Part shown: positions 49,327-57,972 of the stretch, one piece after another
Layout: each line of letters begins with the position of its first letter
Numbering within the stretch: position 1 is the first letter of the stretch
Origin: Bacilli bacterium
GTDB taxonomy: Bacteria > Bacillota_I > Bacilli_A > RF39 > UBA660
Assembly: GCA_900768815.1 (NCBI GenBank)
Contig: CAAGEE010000014.1
Span: 1 to 64,000, forward strand
Reading direction: 5' to 3'
Length of the DNA stretch: 64,000 nucleotides
The notes under the pieces: model-generated
The model's database searches: none
What the model saw: only the letters and a program-made list of their open reading frames with translations
What the model was told of the DNA's origin: nothing
Position numbers and translations under genes: made by a program

Positions 49327-50181
49327 ATGAATTTAGAAGAGAAAAAAGATAGTGAATTATGGTATGATAATCCATCTATAGTTACATGGCTTATTATTTT
49401 GATTATTTCAATTATTATATTAAGTAGTCAGTCATTTTCAATTAATAGCAATGTAGATGCTTTAAGAATGTTTCAAGATGTATTGAATCATAATATTACT
49501 TATATGATTGCTTTAGTATATTTTGTTTCTTTAAAGACTAAGTTTGGTAAAAAATACTTTGATTATATTAATTTAGTTATGATAGTTGTATTCTTTATTT
49601 TATTTGTTACGTCTATTTTAACTGTATTTCAGTCATTTAATTTAGCAACTTTATTGTCTCTTGCAATACATACATTGTTAGTTGTTTATTTCTTTCATGT
49701 ATTTATGCGTGGTACAAGATTTTGGAATGAGTTTAGTTTAGATAAGTCTCCTTTTAATGAATTGTCTAATGAATGGTTTTTCTGGGCTTTAGTAATTATA
49801 GAAATTATATTATTTTCAGTTAATTTGATTACTACGGCTACATTTAGTGGTACTGTTTTAGCAACTTTTGATTGTATATATGTTATTTTGTTTAGTAGAT
49901 ATATATATTTATATGGAGTTTACTTAGATAGTAAGAAGATTAATACTAAGAATACCGGTAACTTTAATGAGTATAGAGAAAAGATTGGTGAAGTTGTTAG
50001 TGAGTTAGGTAAAAATAAAGTTGTTGCTGAAGATAAGAGTAATATTTTAGATGATACTAGTAAAGTTGAGAAAAGTAGTGACTTAGGTAAGGATGATGAT
50101 AATCTTAAAAAGAATGCTAATAAGACTAAGGACTTAAGTAAAAAAAATAATAAGAAAGATAAGAATGAGGAGGATAAATAA
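49327..50181 (+). CDS. Six-helix membrane protein with charged tail
   Basis: A 284-residue protein of unknown family with six membrane segments (about 20-205) and a long Lys/Asp/Asn-rich cytoplasmic tail (about 215-284). Semi-conserved aromatic stretches such as NEWFFWALVIIEI and FMRGTRFWNEF are seen. ATG 49327 follows GGAAGGTGAT; an in-frame ATG at 49312 lies inside the -10 region. Followed after two bases by a second membrane gene. Confidence 0.65.
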   Translation: MNLEEKKDSELWYDNPSIVTWLIILIISIIILSSQSFSINSNVDALRMFQDVLNHNITYMIALVYFVSLKTKFGKKYFDYINLVMIVVFFILFVTSILTVFQSFNLATLLSLAIHTLLVVYFFHVFMRGTRFWNEFSLDKSPFNELSNEWFFWALVIIEIILFSVNLITTATFSGTVLATFDCIYVILFSRYIYLYGVYLDSKKINTKNTGNFNEYREKIGEVVSELGKNKVVAEDKSNILDDTSKVEKSSDLGKDDDNLKKNANKTKDLSKKNNKKDKNEEDK

Positions 50182-50183
50182 TT

Positions 50184-50516
50184 ATGAATATGTTTGATGA
50201 GATTAATAAAAGTAAGAAAAGTCTTCCTAAATTAAATGCTATCGAGAAAGAAGTAGGTAAATATAGTTTTAATGGTTATCAAAAGTTTGCTATTGTGACT
50301 TATGTTTTATGTTTCGCTTTTGGTATTATTCTTGGAAATTTATTTCCAGCTTGTAGTTCTACTGCTACCATATATAGTGATGTTTGTGTAGCAACGGAGT
50401 TTAACTTCTTTTTAATGATTTTGTTTTGGTTTGTTAGTTTCTTATTCTGTTTGTTCTTTTTTGCAATTGGACATATCATTGGATTACTTAGTTCTATTAA
50501 CGATAAACTTAAGTAA
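50184..50516 (+). CDS. Two-helix membrane protein
   Basis: A 110-residue protein with a charged N-terminus (about 1-30), a membrane segment (35-55), a short external loop with two cysteines (FPACSSTATIYSDVCVATEF), and a second, very aromatic membrane segment (75-100). No family recognised. GAGGAGG in the upstream gene precedes the start; it is cotranscribed with the six-helix protein. Confidence 0.6.
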   Translation: MNMFDEINKSKKSLPKLNAIEKEVGKYSFNGYQKFAIVTYVLCFAFGIILGNLFPACSSTATIYSDVCVATEFNFFLMILFWFVSFLFCLFFFAIGHIIGLLSSINDKLK

Positions 50517-50542
50517 AAGTATGTAAATTTCTTTGATATTTC

Positions 50543-50571
50543 TTGCAATTTATATTAAAACATGATAAGTT
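50543..50571 (+). promoter_or_regulatory. Possible promoter of hup
   Basis: TTGCAA, 17 bases, TAAGTT with TG upstream. The resulting leader would be about 48 nt. Confidence 0.4.
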
Positions 50572-50625
50572 TTATATGTAAGCATAACATAATGCTTAAT
50601 TAACAATTGGGAGGTATATATTTAT

Positions 50626-50898
50626 ATGAAAAAAGTTGAATTAGTAGAAGCTGTTGCAACTGCTACAGGATTAACTAAGGCAGATGCTACTAGAGCAATT
50701 GATGCTACTTTTGCTACTATTACTGAAGCATTAGTAAAAGGAGATAAAGTTCCACTAGTTGGATTTGGTACATTCGCTGTATCTGAAAGAGCTGCTCGTG
50801 AAGGACGTAATCCTAGAACTGGTGAAACAGTTAAAATTGCTGCACGTAAAGCTGTTACTTTTAAAGCTGGAACTGCATTAAAAGATTCAGTTAACTAA
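50626..50898 (+). CDS. hup: Nucleoid protein HU
   Basis: A 90-residue HU/HBsu-type DNA-bending protein: KKVELVEAVATATGLTKADA, VPLVGFGTFAV and the arm sequence REGRNPRTGETVKIAA, with KAVTFKAGTALK at the end. Its length and all core residues are standard. A strong GGGAGG site lies upstream. In B. subtilis hbs lies next to spoIVA; here it is about 3.4 kb away from it. Confidence 0.98.
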   Translation: MKKVELVEAVATATGLTKADATRAIDATFATITEALVKGDKVPLVGFGTFAVSERAAREGRNPRTGETVKIAARKAVTFKAGTALKDSVN

Positions 50899-50912
50899 TT
50901 TTTCTGATAAGT

Positions 50913-50938
50913 AGGGACCTTTTTAGGTTCCTTTTCTT
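50913..50938 (+). terminator. Intrinsic terminator after hup
   Basis: AGGGACCT-TTTT-AGGTTCCT (one G-U) with TTTTC tail. Confidence 0.8.
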
Positions 50939-50963
50939 ACGTATAAAGAATTTATTTGTTCGA

Positions 50964-50992
50964 TTGTTAGAAGTTTTAGATTTTGGTATAAT
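50964..50992 (+). promoter_or_regulatory. Sigma-A promoter with extended -10 for cca
   Basis: TTGTTA, 17 bases, TATAAT with TG. It lies 20 bases before the cca start. Confidence 0.65.
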
Positions 50993-51012
50993 ATTATTGA
51001 GATGGTGATTAA

Positions 51013-52107
51013 ATGTTAGATACAGCTTTGAAATTTATTCATGAAATTAATTCACATGGATATAAGGCTTATATAGTAGGTGGTTTTGTTAGAGATCATA
51101 TTTTGGGAATAGAATCTCATGATATTGATATTAATACTAATGCTACGCCTAAAGAGATAAAAGAAATATTTGAAAATAGTTGTTTACCAGCTGAGGATTA
51201 TGGGTCTGTTACAGTTATAAAGCATGGAGTTAGATTTGAAGTAACTACTTTTAGAAAAGATATATGTTATATAAATAATAGACGTCCAGCTGAGGTTAAA
51301 TATATAGATAATTTATATGATGATTTATTAAGAAGAGACTTTACTATTAACGCTATATGTATGGATGAAGATGGTAATATTATAGATTTACTTAATGGTC
51401 AAGAGGATATTGAAAAGAGATTAATTAAAACTATTGGGGATGCTAGAGTTAAGTTTGAAGAAGATTCTTTAAGAATTCTTAGAGCTATTAGATTTGCTAC
51501 TATTTTAGACTTTAAATTAGATGATGAAGTAATTGATGCTATTAAAGAATATAAATATCTATTAAAGGGATTATCTTACTATAGAAAAAAAGAAGAATTA
51601 GATAGAATATTTACTAGTAGTAATAGTATGAGTGGTATTAAGTTATTGTTAGAACTTGGGCTTGATAAAGAATTAGAATTAGATAGACTAAATGAAGTTA
51701 AAAATACGGATGACTTAATTGCAGTATGGAGTATTTTAAATGTAGTAGATAAATATCCGTTTACTAGTAATGAAAAAGAGCTTATTGAAAATGTTAATAA
51801 AGTTTTAAATTTTAATAACTTAGATCCTATGGTTTTATATACATATGGTTTATATGTTAATAGTATAGCAGGTAGTATTAAGGGTATGGATAAGAAGACT
51901 ATTACAGAGTCATATAATGGTTTAATAATTCATTATAAAAGGGATTTGAATATTAGCTGTGGTGATATTTTAAAGGCTTTAAATAGAAAGCCTGGAAAGT
52001 ATTTGAAAGATATATATGATGATTTAATATATGAGGTTTTATATAGAAAAGTTCCTAATGTGAAGGAAGAATTAATTAAATATTTATTGAATAAATATGG
52101 TGAATAG
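51013..52107 (+). CDS. cca: CCA tRNA nucleotidyltransferase
   Basis: A 364-residue class II nucleotidyltransferase: YIVGGFVRDHILG, the catalytic HDIDINTNATP, RRDFTINAICMD and EDSLRILRAIRFA with the RNA-binding helices after it. It adds or repairs the tRNA 3' CCA end. Length suggests the short bacterial CCA enzyme without an HD domain; an A-adding-only enzyme cannot be excluded. GGTGAT precedes the ATG. Confidence 0.93.
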   Translation: MLDTALKFIHEINSHGYKAYIVGGFVRDHILGIESHDIDINTNATPKEIKEIFENSCLPAEDYGSVTVIKHGVRFEVTTFRKDICYINNRRPAEVKYIDNLYDDLLRRDFTINAICMDEDGNIIDLLNGQEDIEKRLIKTIGDARVKFEEDSLRILRAIRFATILDFKLDDEVIDAIKEYKYLLKGLSYYRKKEELDRIFTSSNSMSGIKLLLELGLDKELELDRLNEVKNTDDLIAVWSILNVVDKYPFTSNEKELIENVNKVLNFNNLDPMVLYTYGLYVNSIAGSIKGMDKKTITESYNGLIIHYKRDLNISCGDILKALNRKPGKYLKDIYDDLIYEVLYRKVPNVKEELIKYLLNKYGE

Positions 52108-52141
52108 TTTATTATAAATAGAAATTTGGGAGGTAATGTTT

Positions 52142-52816
52142 ATGAAAAGTGCTAAATTAATAGATATTTTTAAGCAAGGTCATATAGTTATTCCTCTTTT
52201 TTTATTACAACATTATAAAGATTTAAAACTGGAGATAAATGAATTTATATTTTTAATGTACTTATATTCTTTAGGTAATAAGTTCTTATTTGATCCTAGT
52301 AAGTTTGCCAGTGACTTAAATTTAGAGTTAAAAGATGTTATGAATTATATTGGTCTTCTTAGTGATAAAAAGTTTATTAGTGTTGATGTTATGAAGAATG
52401 AGAAAGGGCTTATGGAGGAAGTTGTTTTACTAGATGGTTTTTATAATAAACTTTCTTTAATAACGATGGATCAAGTTAATCAGGTTTCTAAGAGTGAAAA
52501 TTCTAATATTTTTGAGATTATTGAGAAAGAATTTGGGAGAACTCTTAGTCCTATTGAGTATGAAATTATTAAGGCTTGGCTTGATAATGATATGAGTGAA
52601 GAGCTTATTAAAGAAGCTATTAAAGAAGCTACTTTTAATGGGGTTTCTAATCTAAGATATATTGATAAAATTTTATATGAATGGGGAAAAGCTGGTATTA
52701 AGACAGCTCAGGATGTTGAAAATAATCGTAAGAAAAGGGCTAAGGTTAGAGAAGAGAGTACTAGTGATGTTAGTATTGATGATATAGTTGATTGGGACTG
52801 GTTTGATGATGAATAG
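52142..52816 (+). CDS. dnaD: DNA replication protein DnaD
   Basis: A 224-residue primosome protein: N-terminal winged-helix domain (about 1-95) and C-terminal DnaD domain (about 120-200) with FEIIEKEFGRTLSPIEYEII and the terminal YIDKILYEWGKAGI signature. It works with DnaB and DnaI in replication restart and initiation. ATG 52142 is chosen since GGGAGG is eight bases upstream; ATG 52136 is too close. Overlaps nth, as the dnaD-nth pair does in Bacillus. Confidence 0.95.
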   Translation: MKSAKLIDIFKQGHIVIPLFLLQHYKDLKLEINEFIFLMYLYSLGNKFLFDPSKFASDLNLELKDVMNYIGLLSDKKFISVDVMKNEKGLMEEVVLLDGFYNKLSLITMDQVNQVSKSENSNIFEIIEKEFGRTLSPIEYEIIKAWLDNDMSEELIKEAIKEATFNGVSNLRYIDKILYEWGKAGIKTAQDVENNRKKRAKVREESTSDVSIDDIVDWDWFDDE

Positions 52817-53420
52817 TATTTCTAGTTATTTGGATTATTTGTTTCCTAATCCAAAGTGTGAATTGTTATATAATAATGATTATCAGTTATTGATTGCAAT
52901 TGTTTTAAGTGCTCAATCTACTGATAAAAGGGTTAACTCTGTTACTCCAATTCTTTTTGACAAATATAAGTCTTTAGAGGCCTTAAAACTGGCTTCTCTT
53001 GTTGATGTTGAGTCTATTATTAGACCAGTAGGTTCTTATCATAAAAAAGCCTCATATGTCATAGGAATAGCTAAAATATTGGTTGATGAATATGATGGTG
53101 TTGTTCCTACTGATAGGGAAGCTTTAGAGAAGATGCCTGGTGTTGGTAGGAAGACTGTTAATGTATTTTTAAGTGAGTTTTATAATATTCCTGCTATTGC
53201 AGTTGATACGCATGTTGAAAGGGTTTCTAAGAGATTGAAGTTAGCTTATGCTAAAGATAATGTTTTAACTATTGAGAAAAAATTAATGAAAAAGTTTCCT
53301 AAGGAGGAATGGGGGAAAAGACACTTACAGTTAGTTTTATTTGGTCGATATTATTGTAAAGCTGTTAAACCACTTTGTGAGGCTTGTAAATTAAAAGATA
53401 TATGCAGAAAAAAATACTAG
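52809..53420 (+). CDS. nth: Endonuclease III
   Basis: A 203-residue base-excision DNA glycosylase/AP lyase. The helix-hairpin-helix LEKMPGVGRKTVNVFL, the catalytic Asp in VDTHVERV, LSAQSTDKRV with the Lys-bearing helix, and the C-terminal 4Fe-4S ligands CKAVKPLCEACKLKDIC (CX6CX2CX5C) are intact. Two adjacent ATG codons (52806, 52809) overlap the dnaD end; no strong ribosome site, so coupled translation is likely. Confidence 0.96.
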   Translation: MNSISSYLDYLFPNPKCELLYNNDYQLLIAIVLSAQSTDKRVNSVTPILFDKYKSLEALKLASLVDVESIIRPVGSYHKKASYVIGIAKILVDEYDGVVPTDREALEKMPGVGRKTVNVFLSEFYNIPAIAVDTHVERVSKRLKLAYAKDNVLTIEKKLMKKFPKEEWGKRHLQLVLFGRYYCKAVKPLCEACKLKDICRKKY

Positions 53421-53445
53421 TTAGAAATAACTAGTATTTTTGTTT
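53411..53445. terminator. Bidirectional terminator
   Basis: AAAATACTAGTTA-GAAA-TAACTAGTATTTT, 13 pairs with a GNRA loop, between nth and the leftward pbp1A gene. The left arm contains the nth stop codon. Confidence 0.9.
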
Positions 53446-53451
53446 ATATTT

Positions 53452-56373
53452 TTATGGTGTTTCAGATTCTTGTTCTTTTGTTACATTTATGCTTGTAGTT
53501 AAAGTTTCTGTTTTATTTCTATATTTTATTGTACAAGTTATTTTTTGTCTTCCAGCAAGTGTTATTTCATTTGGTGTACATTGTTCGATTGTTGCACTTA
53601 CGGTAGAACCATTATTTTTTACTATGAAATCACTTGTTGATAACGTTAATGTTCCTGTTAGTGCTGGAATAGTAGTTGAACCTGTATATTGTAATTCTAA
53701 ATCGTCTATTGTTTCTTCTTCTAGTTTATATGTTGCTGACTCGCTTTTTATTCCTGAATAACTCTTATATGTTGCGATTACACGGTATGTTCCATATGGA
53801 TTTGATGGTGGTGTATATGTAAATGATGTTTTTTCTGTAAATCCTATTAGAGTAGAACCAAAGTAGATGTTATAACCAAATGTACCATAATTTTTATCAT
53901 CAATACCTGATGTTGATACTGCTTTCCAAGAAAGATTTACTTTCTTTGTAACTTTGTTGTATGAAGCTTCAAAGTCTTCTGGAGCAGCTAGTTTTTCTTC
54001 AACATAAGTTTCTTCTGGAGCATATTCTTTTTTGAAGTATTCGTATACAACGTTTCCAGTATATGAACCAGCTAATTTTGGTGGATTTGTTCCCATTACA
54101 ACGCCAACTTTAACAACACTATCGGGCTGTTTAAATACTTCTCTGTTTGATTCCATAGCCCCTGAATTTACTAGAGCATTGAATATTTTATCTTTTTGAA
54201 CAGATGCTGGTATGTTATGTAAACAGTATTCACTATCTATAAAGTCATAACCATACCATAGACCAACTACTGTTTTTGTTGAATAACCGATTATCCAAGA
54301 ATCTCTGATTGCATCCCATGGTAAGTTCTTAGATTCCATTATTTTACTATCGTAGTTTGTAGTACCGGTCTTTCTAGCAACATTAACTGGATTTCCACCA
54401 TTTAAGTTAACGTCTTGTAGAACACTGGAAATCATAAATGCTGTTGCTTCAGACATAGCTTTTCTTTTTACAATATAATTATCTGAATTATGTTCTTTTG
54501 TCTCATTATTTGATTTATATACTATTTTGCTAACACTATATGGTTCATTATAATATCCACCATTTGAGAATGCGGCATAAGCAGCACTCATTTGTAATGG
54601 ATTAGTTCCAGTGAAGGCACCAATTGAGTGTGCTTCATGGATTCTTGTTGGCTCTTCAGTTTTTCCGTCTTTATTAACGCATTTCATATTGTTTGGATTA
54701 TATGAATAACCTGTTGAGCATACTTCTGGTTTCATTCCTAAATTTGAAACAAACTCAAGAATTTTTTTGTTATCTACTTGTTGGAAAGCTTTTAGTGCAG
54801 GAATATTTCTTGAGTAAGCAAGTGAATTACGTAAGGTTAATGTTCCTAAATAGCTACCATCCCAGTTTTGAATTGAACGGCCATTTGAATAAGTATATGG
54901 TTCATCTTCAAATAGTGTATATGTTGACCAGTTATTATATTCTATACCTGGACCATAATCGAATAATGGTTTTGCGGTAGAACCTGGTTGTCTTTTGTTT
55001 TTTGTTGCATAATTCCATTGGCCTTTTTTATTAGCTGAACGATCACCTATGTTACGACCATTTCCAATAGCAAGTATTTTACCTGTTTGTGAATCTAGTA
55101 CGGCAACACCGGCTTGTACTTTATCATTTATCCAAGTGTAACTTTCTCCATTCATTACACTATTTACACCATCTTGTTTTGATCTATCTAAGTTTGTATG
55201 GACGATTAATGGAGTGGTGTAAGGATTTACATCGTATTTTTCGTTTAATTCTTCAACTACTGTATCTATGTATCCACTATATTTATGGTTTGATGTTTTT
55301 CCAGATTTATCGGTTAAAGCAGATACTGGAATACTATTTGCTATTTTTTCTTCTTCTGCAGTTATGTATCCATGTCTTTTCATTAAATATAAAACAGTTT
55401 TTCTTCTTGCTTCTGAGCGTTCTGGATAAATTGTTGGACTATAGTAAACTGGAGATTTAAACATTCCAGCTAAGGTTGCTGCTTCACTTAGGTTAAGTTC
55501 GCTTACACTTTTTCCAAAGTAAGTTTCGGAAGCTTCTTGAACTCCGTAAATGTTACCACCTAGATAATGGTTATTTACATAAAATTCAATAATTTGTTCT
55601 TTTGTATAATCTTTTTCAATTTTAAATATTGCTAAATAAATATCTTCAAATTTACGTATAATACCTTTTATACCTTCTGTGGCATAGGCATTAGTTAAAC
55701 TGTTTTTGACAACTTGCATGGTTAATGTTGAAGCACCACCGGCATTTGAACCCTTATGTAGGAGTTTTTGTGCTACTTGTCCTATTGATGCTTTTATGAA
55801 TCGTGGAGCATCAAATCCATTATGTTGGAAATATCTTGAATCTTCTGTTGCTATGATGGCATCAATTAGGACTTCTGGTAATTCATCATAAGTAACTTTT
55901 TCACGCATTTCACTACCAAGTTTTGCATATTCTTCACCGTTAATATCTAAGAATACACTGTTTTCTTGGGTTTCAAGTTTTGAAACTATATATTTTGGAT
56001 CAGCATTTATCTTAATGAATATTAAGAATATTGTAAATCCTACTAAACAAATTATGCCAATAGATAGAATTATCATTAATATTATTTTAATTGTTTTTCT
56101 TGTCTTTTTGCCTTCTTTGCATTTATCTAGTAGTTTAGCAACACCAATGATTATTGCTATACCAAAACCTGTTAGTAGAGCAAAGAATGTACCTAAAGTG
56201 AAGTAAGCTAATAGTACTATTATGATAAATGATATTAGTAATATTAATTTTATTTTATTTTCTTCTTTAGAGTTAATAACAATTCTTTTTTTTATATTTT
56301 TTGTATTTGTACTTTTTTTAGTAGTGCCTTTCTTATTACTAGGTCGTCTTCCTTTTATTTCTTTTTTCTGCAT
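53452..56373 (-). CDS. ponA: Class A penicillin-binding protein (PBP1A type)
   Basis: A 973-residue bifunctional wall synthase. A basic N-terminus is followed by three hydrophobic segments (about 42-60, 63-82, 95-121) instead of the usual one. GT51 transglycosylase with catalytic EDSRYFQHNG (Glu about 177); transpeptidase with STAK (465-468), YSRN and KTG (about 668). C-terminal FN3-like domain (about 790-880) and a further beta-rich tail. It polymerises glycan and cross-links peptides. GGAGGTATA precedes the ATG; the gene is one base after recU, the conserved recU-ponA operon. Confidence 0.94.
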   Translation of the reverse strand: MQKKEIKGRRPSNKKGTTKKSTNTKNIKKRIVINSKEENKIKLILLISFIIIVLLAYFTLGTFFALLTGFGIAIIIGVAKLLDKCKEGKKTRKTIKIILMIILSIGIICLVGFTIFLIFIKINADPKYIVSKLETQENSVFLDINGEEYAKLGSEMREKVTYDELPEVLIDAIIATEDSRYFQHNGFDAPRFIKASIGQVAQKLLHKGSNAGGASTLTMQVVKNSLTNAYATEGIKGIIRKFEDIYLAIFKIEKDYTKEQIIEFYVNNHYLGGNIYGVQEASETYFGKSVSELNLSEAATLAGMFKSPVYYSPTIYPERSEARRKTVLYLMKRHGYITAEEEKIANSIPVSALTDKSGKTSNHKYSGYIDTVVEELNEKYDVNPYTTPLIVHTNLDRSKQDGVNSVMNGESYTWINDKVQAGVAVLDSQTGKILAIGNGRNIGDRSANKKGQWNYATKNKRQPGSTAKPLFDYGPGIEYNNWSTYTLFEDEPYTYSNGRSIQNWDGSYLGTLTLRNSLAYSRNIPALKAFQQVDNKKILEFVSNLGMKPEVCSTGYSYNPNNMKCVNKDGKTEEPTRIHEAHSIGAFTGTNPLQMSAAYAAFSNGGYYNEPYSVSKIVYKSNNETKEHNSDNYIVKRKAMSEATAFMISSVLQDVNLNGGNPVNVARKTGTTNYDSKIMESKNLPWDAIRDSWIIGYSTKTVVGLWYGYDFIDSEYCLHNIPASVQKDKIFNALVNSGAMESNREVFKQPDSVVKVGVVMGTNPPKLAGSYTGNVVYEYFKKEYAPEETYVEEKLAAPEDFEASYNKVTKKVNLSWKAVSTSGIDDKNYGTFGYNIYFGSTLIGFTEKTSFTYTPPSNPYGTYRVIATYKSYSGIKSESATYKLEEETIDDLELQYTGSTTIPALTGTLTLSTSDFIVKNNGSTVSATIEQCTPNEITLAGRQKITCTIKYRNKTETLTTSINVTKEQESETP

Positions 56374-56374
56374 T

Positions 56375-56944
56375 TTATATACCTCCAATAATTTTATCGA
56401 CTATTTTAAGATAGTCTATACTTGGTGCATAACCATCCTTTATTAAATATGCATTTTTTCTTAAGTATGCTATTGGTATTGATTCTCTATTACTATTTTC
56501 AATGAACTCTGTTAACTGTCTTGCCATTAACAGATATGTTTCATTTAGCGTAGTGAATCTAATTATTAAAAAGGCTATACCTCCGTGTCTATATATATTT
56601 TTCAAATGTTGTATTTGATGAGGATGAATATTTCTTAGTGAGAATGAAGTTTTATTTTTTGTTTCTTTGGCTTCAAAATCAACATATTTTCCTTTATAAA
56701 TACCATTGTAATCTGTTGTAGATGGTATTGTAAAAAAAGCTTGAGTAATTACAGCTTTATCTCTAGATGGATAATTAACTTTTGTTATTTTTATGGGAGT
56801 GGGCTTTTTATAAATATAGGCCTTATCAATACTTGCATAATATTCATTGGTTGAATTAAGGTCATTTTCAAGTCGCATTCCACGATTACCAAAGTTGATT
56901 TCGTGATTGGTATTTTTTTTTGTAATTCCATTTGGGTAGTTCAT
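56375..56944 (-). CDS. recU: Holliday junction resolvase RecU
   Basis: A 189-residue nuclease of the RecU family: NFGNRGMRLENDL at the start, KITKVNYPSRDKAVITQAFF split by strands, STTDYNGIYKGKYVDFEAKET with the catalytic Asp/Glu-Lys residues, and FLIIRF. It resolves recombination junctions and aids chromosome segregation. ATG 56944 has AGGTGATGTG upstream; a GTG three bases earlier is possible. A leftward TATAAT box is at 56967-56962. Confidence 0.95.
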   Translation of the reverse strand: MNYPNGITKKNTNHEINFGNRGMRLENDLNSTNEYYASIDKAYIYKKPTPIKITKVNYPSRDKAVITQAFFTIPSTTDYNGIYKGKYVDFEAKETKNKTSFSLRNIHPHQIQHLKNIYRHGGIAFLIIRFTTLNETYLLMARQLTEFIENSNRESIPIAYLRKNAYLIKDGYAPSIDYLKIVDKIIGGI

Positions 56945-57087
56945 CACATCACCTATTGTTTATTATACTATATTGTTTATAATTTTTCTATAAAATTAAT
57001 ATATTTTTTCTTGTGTTTTTTTTAGCTTTTTATGTCGAATTTATGATTAATTTTAATTTTTGTATTATTATGGTGTTGGTGAAGAAA

Positions 57088-57210
57088 ATGAACAATTTTG
57101 AAATAATGGTAGTATTTGATAAAATGATTGATGATACAAGGGAAATTATGATTAATACAAAATTATCTTATGCGATAAATCGGTTAATAATTGACAAAAA
57201 CAGCCAATAA
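57088..57210 (+). CDS. Possible 40-residue protein upstream of gpsB
   Basis: An open frame of 40 codons starting at an ATG with GGTGAA four bases upstream, preceded by a TATTAT-type -10 near 57064-57069. The product is helical (FDKMIDDTREIMINTKLSYAINRLI) with a charged end and resembles no family that I know. The gpsB promoter overlaps its 3' end. Coding status is uncertain. Confidence 0.4.
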   Translation: MNNFEIMVVFDKMIDDTREIMINTKLSYAINRLIIDKNSQ

Positions 57211-57219
57211 TGACATAAT
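57191..57219 (+). promoter_or_regulatory. Sigma-A promoter of gpsB
   Basis: TTGACA, 17 bases, CATAAT with TG at the extended position, 25 bases before the gpsB start and partly within the preceding small open frame. Confidence 0.7.
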
Positions 57220-57244
57220 ATTACTGTAAGGGATTGGTGATTAT

Positions 57245-57598
57245 ATGTATCAAAATAAAATTACACTTAAACCACAAGATATTTTAGAAAAAGAATTTAA
57301 AATTGATACTCGTGGTTATCGTTTAAAAGAGGTCGATCAATTTCTTGATGTAATTATTGGTGATTATGAACAATTCTTTAGTATAATAAATAATTTAGAG
57401 AAGGAAAAAGCTGATTTAATGGCTGAAATTGTTAATTTAAAGCAGGAACTTAGAAACTCTAAATTAAGTATGGAAGTTGTGCGTAATAGCAGTGAAAATC
57501 CTGAAGTTTCGAATGTTGATGTTATTAGAAGATTATCACAACTTGAAAAAATGGTTTATGCTAATATGAGAGATAAAGAGGGTAGAGATAACAATTAA
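57245..57598 (+). CDS. gpsB: Cell division protein GpsB
   Basis: A 117-residue DivIVA-like protein: the N-terminal membrane-binding and coiled-coil domain has LKPQDILEKEFKIDTRGYR and EVDQFLDVIIGDYE, and the C-terminal short helical trimerisation region DVIRRLSQLEKMVY. GpsB shuttles penicillin-binding proteins between sidewall and septum; PBP1A is encoded just leftward. Its stop lies at the start of rnpB, as in Bacillus. Confidence 0.95.
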   Translation: MYQNKITLKPQDILEKEFKIDTRGYRLKEVDQFLDVIIGDYEQFFSIINNLEKEKADLMAEIVNLKQELRNSKLSMEVVRNSSENPEVSNVDVIRRLSQLEKMVYANMRDKEGRDNN

Positions 57599-57599
57599 T

Positions 57600-57945
57600 A
57601 TATAGACAAACGCTGGGATTCTTGAGATCCTTGAGGAAAGTCCATGCTCGCACAGTCTGAGATGGCTGTAGTGTTCATTCTTAGGGAAAAAATAACCTAA
57701 GGTAGTACTTGTACTAACGGCGGATACTATATCTAAGTCTTTGATATGATATAGTCCATAAAGTGCCACAGTGACGAATTCTTTGGAAACAGAGAAGTGA
57801 AACGAGGTAAACCCAATGAGCGAGAAACCCAAATTTTGGTAGGGGAGCTCCATTTTCGAGAAATGAATTGAAGTGGAGACCAGTAATGGTAGATAAATGT
57901 TTGTCGCTTAGGAAACTAAGAACAGAACATGGCTTATTTATATTA
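57600..57945 (+). ncRNA. rnpB: RNase P RNA, class B
   Basis: The conserved core is plain: GAGGAAAGTCCATGCTCGCAC near the 5' end (read as GAGGAAAGTCC and GCTCGCACAG), AAAGTGCCACAGTGACGAA, GAAACGAGGTAAACCC, GAGCGAGAAACCCAAATTT and, at the 3' end, AACATGGCTTA. These are the CR regions of the Bacillus-type (B) RNA, and the length of about 345 nt is slightly short of B. subtilis. Ends are approximate. It processes the 5' ends of tRNA precursors. Located directly after gpsB. Confidence 0.96.
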
Positions 57946-57972
57946 TTTGTTAATAATTTGTGAGGTGTTAAT

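Noticed and set aside
54693..55460. Long rightward open frames opposite pbp1A
   Set aside because: They are antisense to a well-conserved gene, lack ribosome binding sites and have the leucine/histidine-rich composition of a shadow frame.
57600..57945. Leftward open frame across the gpsB-rnpB junction
   Set aside because: The region is RNase P RNA with all conserved blocks; the open frame is incidental.
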